A stretch of DNA of 64,000 nt from Hyphomicrobiales bacterium (lineage in GTDB: Bacteria > Pseudomonadota > Alphaproteobacteria > Rhizobiales > Beijerinckiaceae). Within the stretch, counting starts at the first letter, position 1, and each line of letters opens with the position of its first letter. The notes under the pieces are model-generated. The model did not search any database and was not told the DNA's origin. It saw only the letters and a program-made list of their open reading frames with translations. Positions 56,732 through 64,000 of the stretch are shown piece by piece. Both the position numbers and the translations under genes were made by a program. The stretch lies in assembly GCA_930633525.1 (NCBI GenBank), contig CAKNFP010000001.1, forward strand, positions 1,900,001-1,964,000. Reading direction: 5' to 3'.

Positions 56732-58030
56732 ATGTCTTGCGTAACGAACAGCTTGCGCTCGAAGCTGAGACATCCGGCGTTCCTGCGGACATGCGCCGGC
56801 ATTCCATTTCGGTCGTTCGGGAGCCCCCTCGGGAAAGGCCGGATCACGCAGGCGATTGGTTCGACCGTCGGCCATGCGGCACGCATTGCCAGCTTCTTCG
56901 TTGTCATGACGGGCATTGCCGTCGCCCAGGATTTTCGATCGGCAGCTCCGCACGCGATCCTTATGGATCATGGGTCCGGGACGGTTCTTTACGAGAAGGC
57001 GGCGGACACACTCATGATTCCGGCCAGCATGGCCAAGGTCATGACTGCTGAGCTCCTATTCCGCGAAATCAAGGAAGGGCGCATTACCTTCGACACCGAG
57101 TTCGTGGTTTCGGAAAATGCCTGGCGCCGCGGCGGTGCTCCCTCCGGCGGGTCGGCGATGTACGCGGCGCTCGGCAGCTCGGTGAAGGTCATCGACCTCC
57201 TGCAGGGCCTCGCCATTCAATCCGGAAACGACGCGTCCATCGTCATCGCTGAGGGCATAGCAGGCAATGAGGCCAATTTCGCCCGCATGATGACAGATCG
57301 CGCGCGTGAACTGGGTCTTTCGCGTTCAACCTTCATGAATTCGACGGGTCTCGATGATCCGGACCAGCGCACCACCGCCCGCGATCTCGCGATGCTGACG
57401 GCCCATATCATCCGCACCTATCCCGATCTTTATGCCTATTTCGGCAAACCGGAGTTCACCTGGAACAAGATCCGGCAGCTCAATCGCAATCCCCTGATCG
57501 CGATGAACATTGGGGCCGATGGCGTCAAGACCGGATATCTCAAGGAGGCGGGTTACGGGCTTATCGGTTCGGCGGTCGGTGGCGGACGCCGGCTCATCGT
57601 CGTTGTCAATGGTCTGAAGACGGCGCGGGAGCGCGCGGATGACGCGCGCCGGCTCCTGGACTGGGGCTTCCGCTCCTTCGAGACGCGGCGCCTGTTCGGC
57701 GCCAATGTGGAGGTTGGCGAAGCGAGCGTTTATGGTGGTGTAGAGAGCAGTGTCGGTCTTGTATCGCCCAATCCCATCGAGGTTCTCATTCCGCGCGGCT
57801 CGGCCGACAAGCTCGTGGCGAAGATCGTCTATACCGGGCCATTGATGCCGCCGGTCGCTGCGGGTAAGGAGGTCGCACGCTTCAAGGTGACGCGCGGCGA
57901 TGTCGAGGTGCTCGACCTGCCACTCGTGACGGCGCGGGCGGTGGAGAGGGGAAGCATCTCCCAGCGCGCCTTCGGTGCGATGTTCGAGTTGTCGACCGGC
58001 TTTATCCGGGATGCGTTCAAAAAGCTTTAG
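56732..58030 (+). CDS. dacF: D-alanyl-D-alanine carboxypeptidase (class A low-MW PBP)
   Basis: 432 residues with a hydrophobic export segment at about 50-65. The three penicillin-binding motifs are in place: SMAK (S99-K102), SGN (164-166) and KTG (266-268). The region after 300 is the beta-rich PBP5-like C-terminal domain, and the chain ends in a likely amphipathic anchor. It trims the terminal D-Ala from peptidoglycan pentapeptides. The start of the tmk frame lies right behind it. Confidence 0.94.
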   Translation: MSCVTNSLRSKLRHPAFLRTCAGIPFRSFGSPLGKGRITQAIGSTVGHAARIASFFVVMTGIAVAQDFRSAAPHAILMDHGSGTVLYEKAADTLMIPASMAKVMTAELLFREIKEGRITFDTEFVVSENAWRRGGAPSGGSAMYAALGSSVKVIDLLQGLAIQSGNDASIVIAEGIAGNEANFARMMTDRARELGLSRSTFMNSTGLDDPDQRTTARDLAMLTAHIIRTYPDLYAYFGKPEFTWNKIRQLNRNPLIAMNIGADGVKTGYLKEAGYGLIGSAVGGGRRLIVVVNGLKTARERADDARRLLDWGFRSFETRRLFGANVEVGEASVYGGVESSVGLVSPNPIEVLIPRGSADKLVAKIVYTGPLMPPVAAGKEVARFKVTRGDVEVLDLPLVTARAVERGSISQRAFGAMFELSTGFIRDAFKKL

Positions 58031-58066
58031 GTGCAAGCCGTTTTGACAAAACAGGCAGAGGAGCGC

Positions 58067-58771
58067 GTGGGAAAGGCACCCTTCATCACCTTCGAGGGCG
58101 GGGAGGGAGCCGGAAAATCCACGCAGATCAAGCGGTTGGCCGCACGCCTTCAGGGCGTGGGGATCGATGCCGTCATGACACGCGAGCCCGGCGGATCGCC
58201 GAAGGCCGAGCGTATCCGTGCCCTGCTCCTGGCCGGAGCCGCCAAGCGCTTCGGTACCCTGGCCGAGGCGGTTCTTTTTTCTGCGGCCCGTATCGACCAT
58301 ATCGACACCCTGATCGCGCCGGCGCTTTCGCGTGGCACTTGGGTGCTTTGTGATCGCTTCATCGATTCGACGCGCGTCTATCAAGGCACGTCAGGCGATA
58401 TAGACCCTGAGCAGATCGCCGTTTTGGAACGGGTTGTCGCGGGCGATGTCATGCCGGACCTGACCTTCATTCTGGATCTGCCGGCCGAGGCAGGTTTGGC
58501 GCGTGCTGCCGCCCGCGCCGGGGCCGATGGCGCCAGCGATCGTTTCGAAGCCGAGGGGCTTGCCTTCCACGAAAAGCTGCGGGCTGCATTCCTGTCCATC
58601 GCGGCGTCCGAGCCGGGCCGCTGCGTTGTTATCGACGCAACGAAAGACAAGGACGAGGTGGAGGAGGCGATCTGGGGGGCTGTCGTCGCGCGCCTGCCGG
58701 TCCCCGAGGCCGCGCGCGCACAGACGCAATCGCCAAAGACGACAAAGCGGGGACCGCGTGTCACAAGCTGA
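58067..58771 (+). CDS. tmk: Thymidylate kinase
   Basis: 234 residues from a GTG at 58067 (AGGAG three bases upstream); a GTG at 58031, directly after the dacF stop, is the alternative and would add 12 residues. P-loop FEGGEGAGKST (K17), TREPGG, DRF-(I)DSTRVYQG and the lid with R residues. It makes dTDP from dTMP and ATP. Its end overlaps holB by 14 bp. Confidence 0.95.
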   Translation: MGKAPFITFEGGEGAGKSTQIKRLAARLQGVGIDAVMTREPGGSPKAERIRALLLAGAAKRFGTLAEAVLFSAARIDHIDTLIAPALSRGTWVLCDRFIDSTRVYQGTSGDIDPEQIAVLERVVAGDVMPDLTFILDLPAEAGLARAAARAGADGASDRFEAEGLAFHEKLRAAFLSIAASEPGRCVVIDATKDKDEVEEAIWGAVVARLPVPEAARAQTQSPKTTKRGPRVTS

Positions 58772-59822
58772 CGGGATCGAAGCCGACCGCTTTCTGGATT
58801 GCCCCCATCCGCGCGAGCAGGCCGATCTCGTCGGTCATGCCGCGGCGGAATCCGCGTTTCTGGACGCTTTCCGGAGCGGGCGCCTGCATCACGCGTGGCT
58901 CATCGGAGGGCCACAGGGCATCGGCAAGGCGACCTTCGCCTATCGCGCCGCGCGTTTTCTTCTGGCAAATCCCGATCCTTCAGCGCCAGCTGTCACACGC
59001 GCGACGGATCTTGGTGTCGATCCGGACAACCCGGTGGCGCGCAAGGTGGCGGCCCTTTCCCACCCCGATCTCGTGGTTCTGCGACGTACGCCTGGCACGG
59101 ACAAGAAGGGGCCATCCGCGTCTATTCCCATCGACGCGGTGCGGCGCGCCCTTGCGGTCTTCGGGACCACCGCCGGTGCCGGGGGCTACCGCGTGGCGAT
59201 CGTCGACAGCGTCGAGGACCTGAATGCGGCCAGCGCCAATGCGCTGCTTAAGGTGGTGGAGGAGCCGCCGCCGCGTTCGGTATTTCTCATCGTCGCTCAT
59301 GCGCCCGGACGCACGATGGCGACACTGCGCTCGCGCTGCCGCAAGATGACCATGCGGCCCCTTCCGGCCGACGATGTCGCCGCCGTCCTGACGAAGCTCG
59401 ACGGGCATGCTGATTCTGCGGCCGTGCGGCAGGCGGCCGCGATGGCCGACGGCTCCGTGCGTAAGGCGCTCCGACTGATCGATCCGGATGTCAGCGCGCT
59501 TGTCGAGCGTGTCCGGCGGATGCTCGCCCGCCTGCCCGACGAGGACGTGAGCGACCTTTACGGCCTTGCCGAACAGCTTTCTGGGCGCGCGGACGACGAG
59601 CGCTTCTCGACTTTTCTAACGACGGTCGGAGACTGGATCGGCGACCGGGTACACAGCGAGGCGGCAGGGGGCGCCTCACGCCTTGCGCCACTCGTGGAGG
59701 TATGGGACAAAGGCCTCCGCGCGGCGCGCGACGTCCAGGTTCTTAATCTCGATCGTCGCCCGTTCGTATTTTCCCTTATCGGCGACCTCGCGGAGGCCGT
59801 TCGGCGCTCCAGTGCCGCGTGA
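58758..59822 (+). CDS. holB: DNA polymerase III subunit delta'
   Basis: 354 residues from a GTG at 58758 (GGGGA before it), inside the end of tmk; the open frame further upstream is not conserved. Clamp-loader AAA+ features: [20 protein letters not shown] (P-loop), [20 protein letters not shown] and the SRC motif in LRSRCRKM. The zinc-binding cysteines of many bacterial clamp loaders are not visible. The tmk-holB order is a widespread bacterial arrangement. Confidence 0.95.
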   Translation: MSQADGIEADRFLDCPHPREQADLVGHAAAESAFLDAFRSGRLHHAWLIGGPQGIGKATFAYRAARFLLANPDPSAPAVTRATDLGVDPDNPVARKVAALSHPDLVVLRRTPGTDKKGPSASIPIDAVRRALAVFGTTAGAGGYRVAIVDSVEDLNAASANALLKVVEEPPPRSVFLIVAHAPGRTMATLRSRCRKMTMRPLPADDVAAVLTKLDGHADSAAVRQAAAMADGSVRKALRLIDPDVSALVERVRRMLARLPDEDVSDLYGLAEQLSGRADDERFSTFLTTVGDWIGDRVHSEAAGGASRLAPLVEVWDKGLRAARDVQVLNLDRRPFVFSLIGDLAEAVRRSSAA

Positions 59823-59854
59823 GCCATGATGTCGTCGCCTCTGGTGGTTGGCGC

Positions 59855-61417
59855 ATGGCCGAGACGTTCTATATCACGACCCCGATCTTCTATCCCAACG
59901 GTGCGCCGCATATCGGTCACGCCTACACGGTGATCGCGACAGACGCCTTGGCGCGTTTCCAGCGGCTCGACGGCAAGGACGTGCTGTTCCTGTCCGGCAC
60001 GGACGAGCACGGGCTGAAGATGCAGCAGACCGCCGAGAAGGAAGGGGTCACCGCAAAGGAACTCGCCGACCGCAACTCGGCCGTGTTCCAGTCGTTGCTC
60101 GAACACCTCGACTGCTCTAACGACGATTTTATCCGCACCACCGAGCCGCGCCACTATGAAGCGTGCCAGGCGATCTGGAAGGCGATGGCCGCCAATGGCG
60201 ACATCTATCTCGATCGCTATGCCGGCTGGTATTCCGTGCGCCAGGAAGCCTATTTCGAGGAGAGCGAAACCACGCTCGGCGACGATGGCGTGCGGCGGGA
60301 GCCGCTCGGCTCGCCCGTGGAGTGGAACGAGGAGGAGAGCTATTTCTTCCGCCTGTCCGCCTATCAGGATCGCCTGCTCGCCTTCTATGAGGCCAACCCG
60401 AATTTCATTGGCCCCACTGAGCGCCGCAACGAGGTGATCAGCTTCGTGAAGTCGGGCTTGCGTGACCTGTCGGTCTCGCGCACGACCTTCGACTGGGGCG
60501 TGCCGGTGCCGGGGGATCCCAAGCACGTGATGTATGTCTGGGTGGACGCCCTGACCAACTACATCACCGCCGCCGGCTATCCCGATACGACTGCGCCGAA
60601 ATGGCGTTACTGGCCCGCCAGCGCGCATATCATCGGCAAGGACATCGTGCGCTTCCACGCGGTTTACTGGCCGGCCTTCCTGATGGCGGCGGGACTGGAG
60701 CCGCCGAAGCGGGTCTTCGCGCACGGGTTCCTGTTTAACCGCGGCGAGAAAATGTCGAAGTCGGTCGGCAATGTGATCGATCCCTTCGCACTCGTGGAGC
60801 GTTACGGCCTTGACCAGGTGCGCTACTTCTTCCTGCGGGAGGTGCCCTTCGGTCAGGACGGCAGCTACAGTCACGACGCCATCGTCAATCGGACCAACGC
60901 GGATCTTGCCAATGATCTTGGCAATCTCGCGCAGCGCTCGCTGTCGATGATCGCCAAGAACTGCGAGGGCAAGGTGCCGGTGCCCGCCGCCTTCACCTCC
61001 GCCGACGAGGCGCTTCTGGCGGCCGCCGACGCGCTGTTGCCGAAGGCCCGCACGGCCATGGCCGATTTCGCGCTGCACAGCCTGCTCGCTGAGGCCTGGG
61101 CCGTGGTGGCGGAGGCCAATCGCTATTTCGCATCCCAGGAGCCGTGGACGCTTCGCAAGACGGACCCGGCCCGCATGGCGACCGTGCTCTATGTCACGGC
61201 CGAGGTGGTACGACAGGTCGCGATTCTGGCGCAGCCGGTGACACCGAAAGCCGCAGGCAAGCTGCTCGATCTGCTCGCGGTGCCCGCCGATGCGCGGGCC
61301 TTCGCCTCGCTCGGTCCTGCCGGTCGTCTCCCCCACGGCGGCGCCTTGCCGTCGCCCACGCCGATCTTCCCGCGCTATATCGAGCCGGAGGCCGCGAGCG
61401 AGGGGCAGGGCGCGTGA
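59855..61417 (+). CDS. metG: Methionyl-tRNA synthetase
   Basis: 520 residues from the ATG at 59855 ([16 protein letters not shown]), the usual start; a GTG at 59819 overlapping the holB stop (GTGA) is also possible. Class I synthetase with HIGH at 19-22 and KMSKS near 300 ([11 protein letters not shown]). The catalytic insertion lacks the CxxC zinc knuckles, so it is of the short, zinc-free type. There is no C-terminal tRNA-binding EMAPII domain. Confidence 0.97.
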   Translation: MAETFYITTPIFYPNGAPHIGHAYTVIATDALARFQRLDGKDVLFLSGTDEHGLKMQQTAEKEGVTAKELADRNSAVFQSLLEHLDCSNDDFIRTTEPRHYEACQAIWKAMAANGDIYLDRYAGWYSVRQEAYFEESETTLGDDGVRREPLGSPVEWNEEESYFFRLSAYQDRLLAFYEANPNFIGPTERRNEVISFVKSGLRDLSVSRTTFDWGVPVPGDPKHVMYVWVDALTNYITAAGYPDTTAPKWRYWPASAHIIGKDIVRFHAVYWPAFLMAAGLEPPKRVFAHGFLFNRGEKMSKSVGNVIDPFALVERYGLDQVRYFFLREVPFGQDGSYSHDAIVNRTNADLANDLGNLAQRSLSMIAKNCEGKVPVPAAFTSADEALLAAADALLPKARTAMADFALHSLLAEAWAVVAEANRYFASQEPWTLRKTDPARMATVLYVTAEVVRQVAILAQPVTPKAAGKLLDLLAVPADARAFASLGPAGRLPHGGALPSPTPIFPRYIEPEAASEGQGA

Positions 61418-62229
61418 CGGGTATGCTGGTCGATAGCCATTGCCACCTCGATTATTACCAGACCGATCTCGCGGCCATCCTGACGCGCGCACGGGCGGCG
61501 GGCGTTGGGCGTCTGGTGACGATCTCGACCCTCGTCAGCCATTTCGATACCTATCGCGAACTGGCCGAGCGCAATCCCGGCGTCTTCTTCTCTGTGGGGA
61601 CCCATCCGCACCAAGCCGGGGATGAGCCCGACGTGCCGGCGGCGCGACTGGTCGAACTCTCCGCCCATCCGCGCTGCATCGCGATTGGCGAAGCCGGCCT
61701 CGATTATTTCTACGATCGCAACCCGCGCGACCTGCAGCAGGCTGTGTTCCGCACGCATATCGCGGCGGCGCGGGAGAGCGGGCTGCCGCTGGTCATTCAC
61801 GCGCGCGCGGCTGACGAGGACATGATCGCGATCCTGAAGGACGAGATGCGGGCGGGCGCCTTCACGGCGGTGCTGCATTGCTTCTCGTCAGGACGGGGAC
61901 TGGCTGAGGTGGGGCTTGAGCTCGGGCTTTATCTTTCGTTCTCCGGAATCCTGACCTTCCGCCGGTCTGAGGAATTGCGGGCGATCGCGGCGATGGCGCC
62001 CATCGAGCGCCTACTGGTGGAGACGGATGCGCCTTATCTCGCGCCTGAACCCTTCCGGGGAAAACGCAATGAGCCGGCGCATGTCGGCTATACCGCGCGT
62101 GTGCTTGCGGACGTGAAAGGCATGGATGAATCTGCCCTGATCGCCGCGACCACCGCCAATTTCGAACGACTCTTCGCGAAAGTCGGTCGGGACGAGCTGG
62201 TCGCCAGTCCGGAAGGACATGCCTCGTGA
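61414..62229 (+). CDS. TatD-family metal-dependent hydrolase
   Basis: 271 residues from a GTG at 61414 overlapping the metG stop; an ATG three codons on is also possible. TIM-barrel motifs: [35 protein letters not shown] and [11 protein letters not shown], giving the two-metal site of TatD DNases. Family members act as 3'-5' exonucleases or D-aminoacyl-tRNA editing-like enzymes. Overlaps the next gene (GTGA). Confidence 0.95.
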   Translation: MTGMLVDSHCHLDYYQTDLAAILTRARAAGVGRLVTISTLVSHFDTYRELAERNPGVFFSVGTHPHQAGDEPDVPAARLVELSAHPRCIAIGEAGLDYFYDRNPRDLQQAVFRTHIAAARESGLPLVIHARAADEDMIAILKDEMRAGAFTAVLHCFSSGRGLAEVGLELGLYLSFSGILTFRRSEELRAIAAMAPIERLLVETDAPYLAPEPFRGKRNEPAHVGYTARVLADVKGMDESALIAATTANFERLFAKVGRDELVASPEGHAS

Positions 62230-63026
62230 CGACGACTGTGACCGTGCTCGGCTGTGGGTCATCCGGCGGCGTGCCACGCGTCGGCGGAGGCTGGGGCGCC
62301 TGTGATCCCGGCGAGCCACGCAACCGGCGCAGGCGCTGCTCCGTTCTCATCGAGCGGCGCGGCAGCGCCGGAACGACCCGCGTACTGATCGATACGTCGC
62401 CGGACCTGCGGGAACAGCTGCTGTCGGCGGACGTCGACCATCTCGATGGCGTGCTCTATACGCACCAGCACGCGGACCATACCCACGGCATTGATGATTT
62501 GCGGCCGCTGTCGCTGCGTATGCGCCGGCCCATCAATGTCTACGCGAACCGGGCAACGGGCGAATTCCTGCGGGAAACCTTTGGCTATTGCTTCGCGACG
62601 CCCCTCGACAGTGAATACCCGCCTTTTCTGATAGAGCATTCCCTCGAGGCCGGACGCGCGACCGTTATCGAGGGGCCTGGCGGTGCCATCACAGCCATGC
62701 CGTTCTCCATGCAGCACGGTCGTCTCGAGGCCTACGGCTTCCGCATCGGCAATTTTGCTTATGCCACCGATATCAACCACATGCCGGAGGCGAGCGTCGC
62801 CTATGTGATGGGGCTCGATGTGCTGATCCTCGATGCCCTGCGCTATACGCCGCACGCCACGCATTTCAGCGTGTCGGAGGCGCTTGCGCTGATTGATCGC
62901 GTTACGCCGCGGCAGGCTTTCCTGACGAATCTCCACAATGATCTCGACTACGGAAAGCTCTCCTGTGAGCTGCCCGCGGGAATCGAGCCCGCCTATGACG
63001 GGCTGTCGATAGACATCGGCCACTGA
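62226..63026 (+). CDS. MBL-fold metal-dependent hydrolase (PhnP-like)
   Basis: 266 residues from a GTG at 62226. GCGSSGGVPRVGGGWG at the start and the metal motif THQHADHTHGIDDL (H-x-H-x-D-H), later HATHFS. It resembles the PhnP/lipoate-linked phosphodiesterase group and the RNase Z-type folds, and is regularly found right after tatD in alphaproteobacteria. The physiological substrate is unknown. Confidence 0.9.
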   Translation: MTTTVTVLGCGSSGGVPRVGGGWGACDPGEPRNRRRRCSVLIERRGSAGTTRVLIDTSPDLREQLLSADVDHLDGVLYTHQHADHTHGIDDLRPLSLRMRRPINVYANRATGEFLRETFGYCFATPLDSEYPPFLIEHSLEAGRATVIEGPGGAITAMPFSMQHGRLEAYGFRIGNFAYATDINHMPEASVAYVMGLDVLILDALRYTPHATHFSVSEALALIDRVTPRQAFLTNLHNDLDYGKLSCELPAGIEPAYDGLSIDIGH

Positions 63027-63225
63027 GGCCCTTCGGACCGGCCGAATTCCTACGTCTAGCCGGGCGGCGAGATCGCTGTCCTGGCAGCTTCATTAAAATT
63101 CCTTGTGAGATGCCGTTGCCGCAAGGCCGTTGGCGCGGACTGCATTGCTGCTCGTCCGTATTCCCGCATCCTTGAGTGCATCACGCGATGCATGCAGCTT
63201 CCGCGTGTGACCGGTCGAGGCATGG

Positions 63226-64000
63226 ATGGACATGCAGCGCGACAGACCCTGCCGGACTTCCAGGCTTGGTGAGACCGGGGGCAACCCGTTCATCATCCGG
63301 CTTTCGGGTTCGATGTGTCTGCCATGGCTAGCGATATTGGCATTTGCCCTCGCCGGCATCACCGCCCCCGCTCAAGCGGCGGCTTGCATTGGCCGTCTTA
63401 GCGATGTTGCGGAAGCCGGAGCGGCCTGCGGCCAGGAGGCGCGGCTGGCCGATGTCGCGCAATCCGGTCCCGCGAGCGGGCTACGCGATCTCTCACTGGC
63501 GGAAATCCAGACAACCCCGGTTGGCGAGACCCGATTCGGTGTCGAGATCGTCACGCGCCTAGGTGCGCAGACCGTATCGCCGGCGGATCTCCTGTGGTTT
63601 CAAGCCGCATTCGTCGAGGGGGATCTCGGGGCAGGTCCGATCGCGAGACCCACGTCGGTTCGGGCAATTCAGGCCGAACTGCCGCAGGCTCTGCCGCAAG
63701 CAGAGAGTTGGAGTGTATCTGGGGGCTTCATCCACCATTGGTGGCCGAACCTCCGGCACGCCATTTTTACGAGCCTTGTCTGGCAGGCGCCGCCGCGAAT
63801 CGCTCTGCGCGCCCAGGGAGATGACCAGGCAAGGTTGACATTGGGCACGGGCACCCGGCTGACCTGGTCACCGGTCGCGGACATGGATCTCGGTTTGGAG
63901 GTGCTCTATACGCGCTCCGGTGAATTCGTGAGCCGCCGCGTCGGGTTCAAGGATCTGGCCATGGACGGTACGATCGATGCGCGTCTGCGCTTCAACAAGG
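63226..64000 (+). CDS. Secreted protein with porin-like C-terminal part (3' truncated by window)
   Basis: 258 codons to the window edge without a stop. The ATG at 63226 has GAGG five bases upstream; ATGs at 63232 and 63313 are alternatives. A signal peptide follows (LPWLAILAFALAGITAPAQA), with cleavage near QAAAC. Residues of about 160-258 resemble the last strands of alphaproteobacterial porins: VSGGFIHHWWPNLRHAIFTS, GTGTRLTWSPVADMDLGLEV, then LYTRSGEFV. The preceding 100 residues do not show the porin core that I would expect, so it is either a short porin-like protein or a shortened relic. Confidence 0.65.
   Translation, partial: MDMQRDRPCRTSRLGETGGNPFIIRLSGSMCLPWLAILAFALAGITAPAQAAACIGRLSDVAEAGAACGQEARLADVAQSGPASGLRDLSLAEIQTTPVGETRFGVEIVTRLGAQTVSPADLLWFQAAFVEGDLGAGPIARPTSVRAIQAELPQALPQAESWSVSGGFIHHWWPNLRHAIFTSLVWQAPPRIALRAQGDDQARLTLGTGTRLTWSPVADMDLGLEVLYTRSGEFVSRRVGFKDLAMDGTIDARLRFNK

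Noticed and set aside
59558..61492. 644-codon open frame on the minus strand opposite metG
   Set aside because: Antisense shadow of holB/metG, whose motifs are intact.

Overview
The window is a high-GC, gene-dense chromosomal segment of an alphaproteobacterium, most likely of the order Hyphomicrobiales (Rhizobiales). The reasons are a complete 14-gene nuo operon running straight into birA and an RNase J gene, a DUF1467-type membrane protein just after RNase J, the block rlpA-dacF-tmk-holB-metG-tatD-MBL hydrolase, twin-arginine solute-binding proteins, and intergenic palindromes of the kind common in rhizobial genomes. I lean towards a Chelatococcus/Bosea-like genus, but this cannot be settled from the sequence alone.

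Layout. 1-6.2 kb: the end of a DHA2-type MFS exporter, a membrane-anchored Dabb protein, and a probable polyamine locus (FAD amine oxidase-like and glutamine synthetase-like genes on the minus strand, two PotH/PotI-like permeases on the plus strand). 6.2-10.3 kb: an AsmA protein diverging from acetoacetate-CoA ligase. 10.3-12.9 kb: a worn accessory segment with a tRNA-Gln(CUG), a C-terminal integrase remnant beside the tRNA 3' end, a GGDEF gene, and a second, frameshifted integrase core remnant. 12.9-14.9 kb: an AraC regulator and a second GGDEF gene. 14.9-24.5 kb: a divergent sugar-acid-type catabolic and transport cluster under a FadR-family GntR regulator, with two related solute-binding proteins, two permeases, three enzymes, two proteins of unknown function and no ATPase. 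24.5-28.2 kb: modABC and a one-domain ModE-like regulator. 28.4-33.6 kb: Tex, an amidohydrolase, a 75-residue protein and a ROK protein whose motifs are in circularly permuted order. 33.9-50.2 kb: nuoA-N with two extra genes (a GFA-type zinc protein between nuoC and nuoD, an 89-codon membrane protein between nuoH and nuoI), then birA. 50.4-54.5 kb: RNase J, a DUF1467-type protein, a small unknown gene, a cold-shock protein and a SRAP-family protein. 54.6-63.0 kb: DedA, rlpA, dacF, tmk, holB, metG, tatD and an MBL hydrolase, the last five tightly overlapped. 63.2 kb to the end: a secreted protein with a porin-like C-terminal part, cut by the window edge.

Most of the window is housekeeping: respiration (complex I), molybdate uptake, RNA turnover, cell-wall remodelling and DNA/tRNA metabolism. 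The accessory parts are the tRNA-linked segment and the sugar-acid locus. The most unusual single object is the ROK protein at about 32.4-33.6 kb: the sequence that normally ends a ROK protein comes before the sequence that normally begins it.
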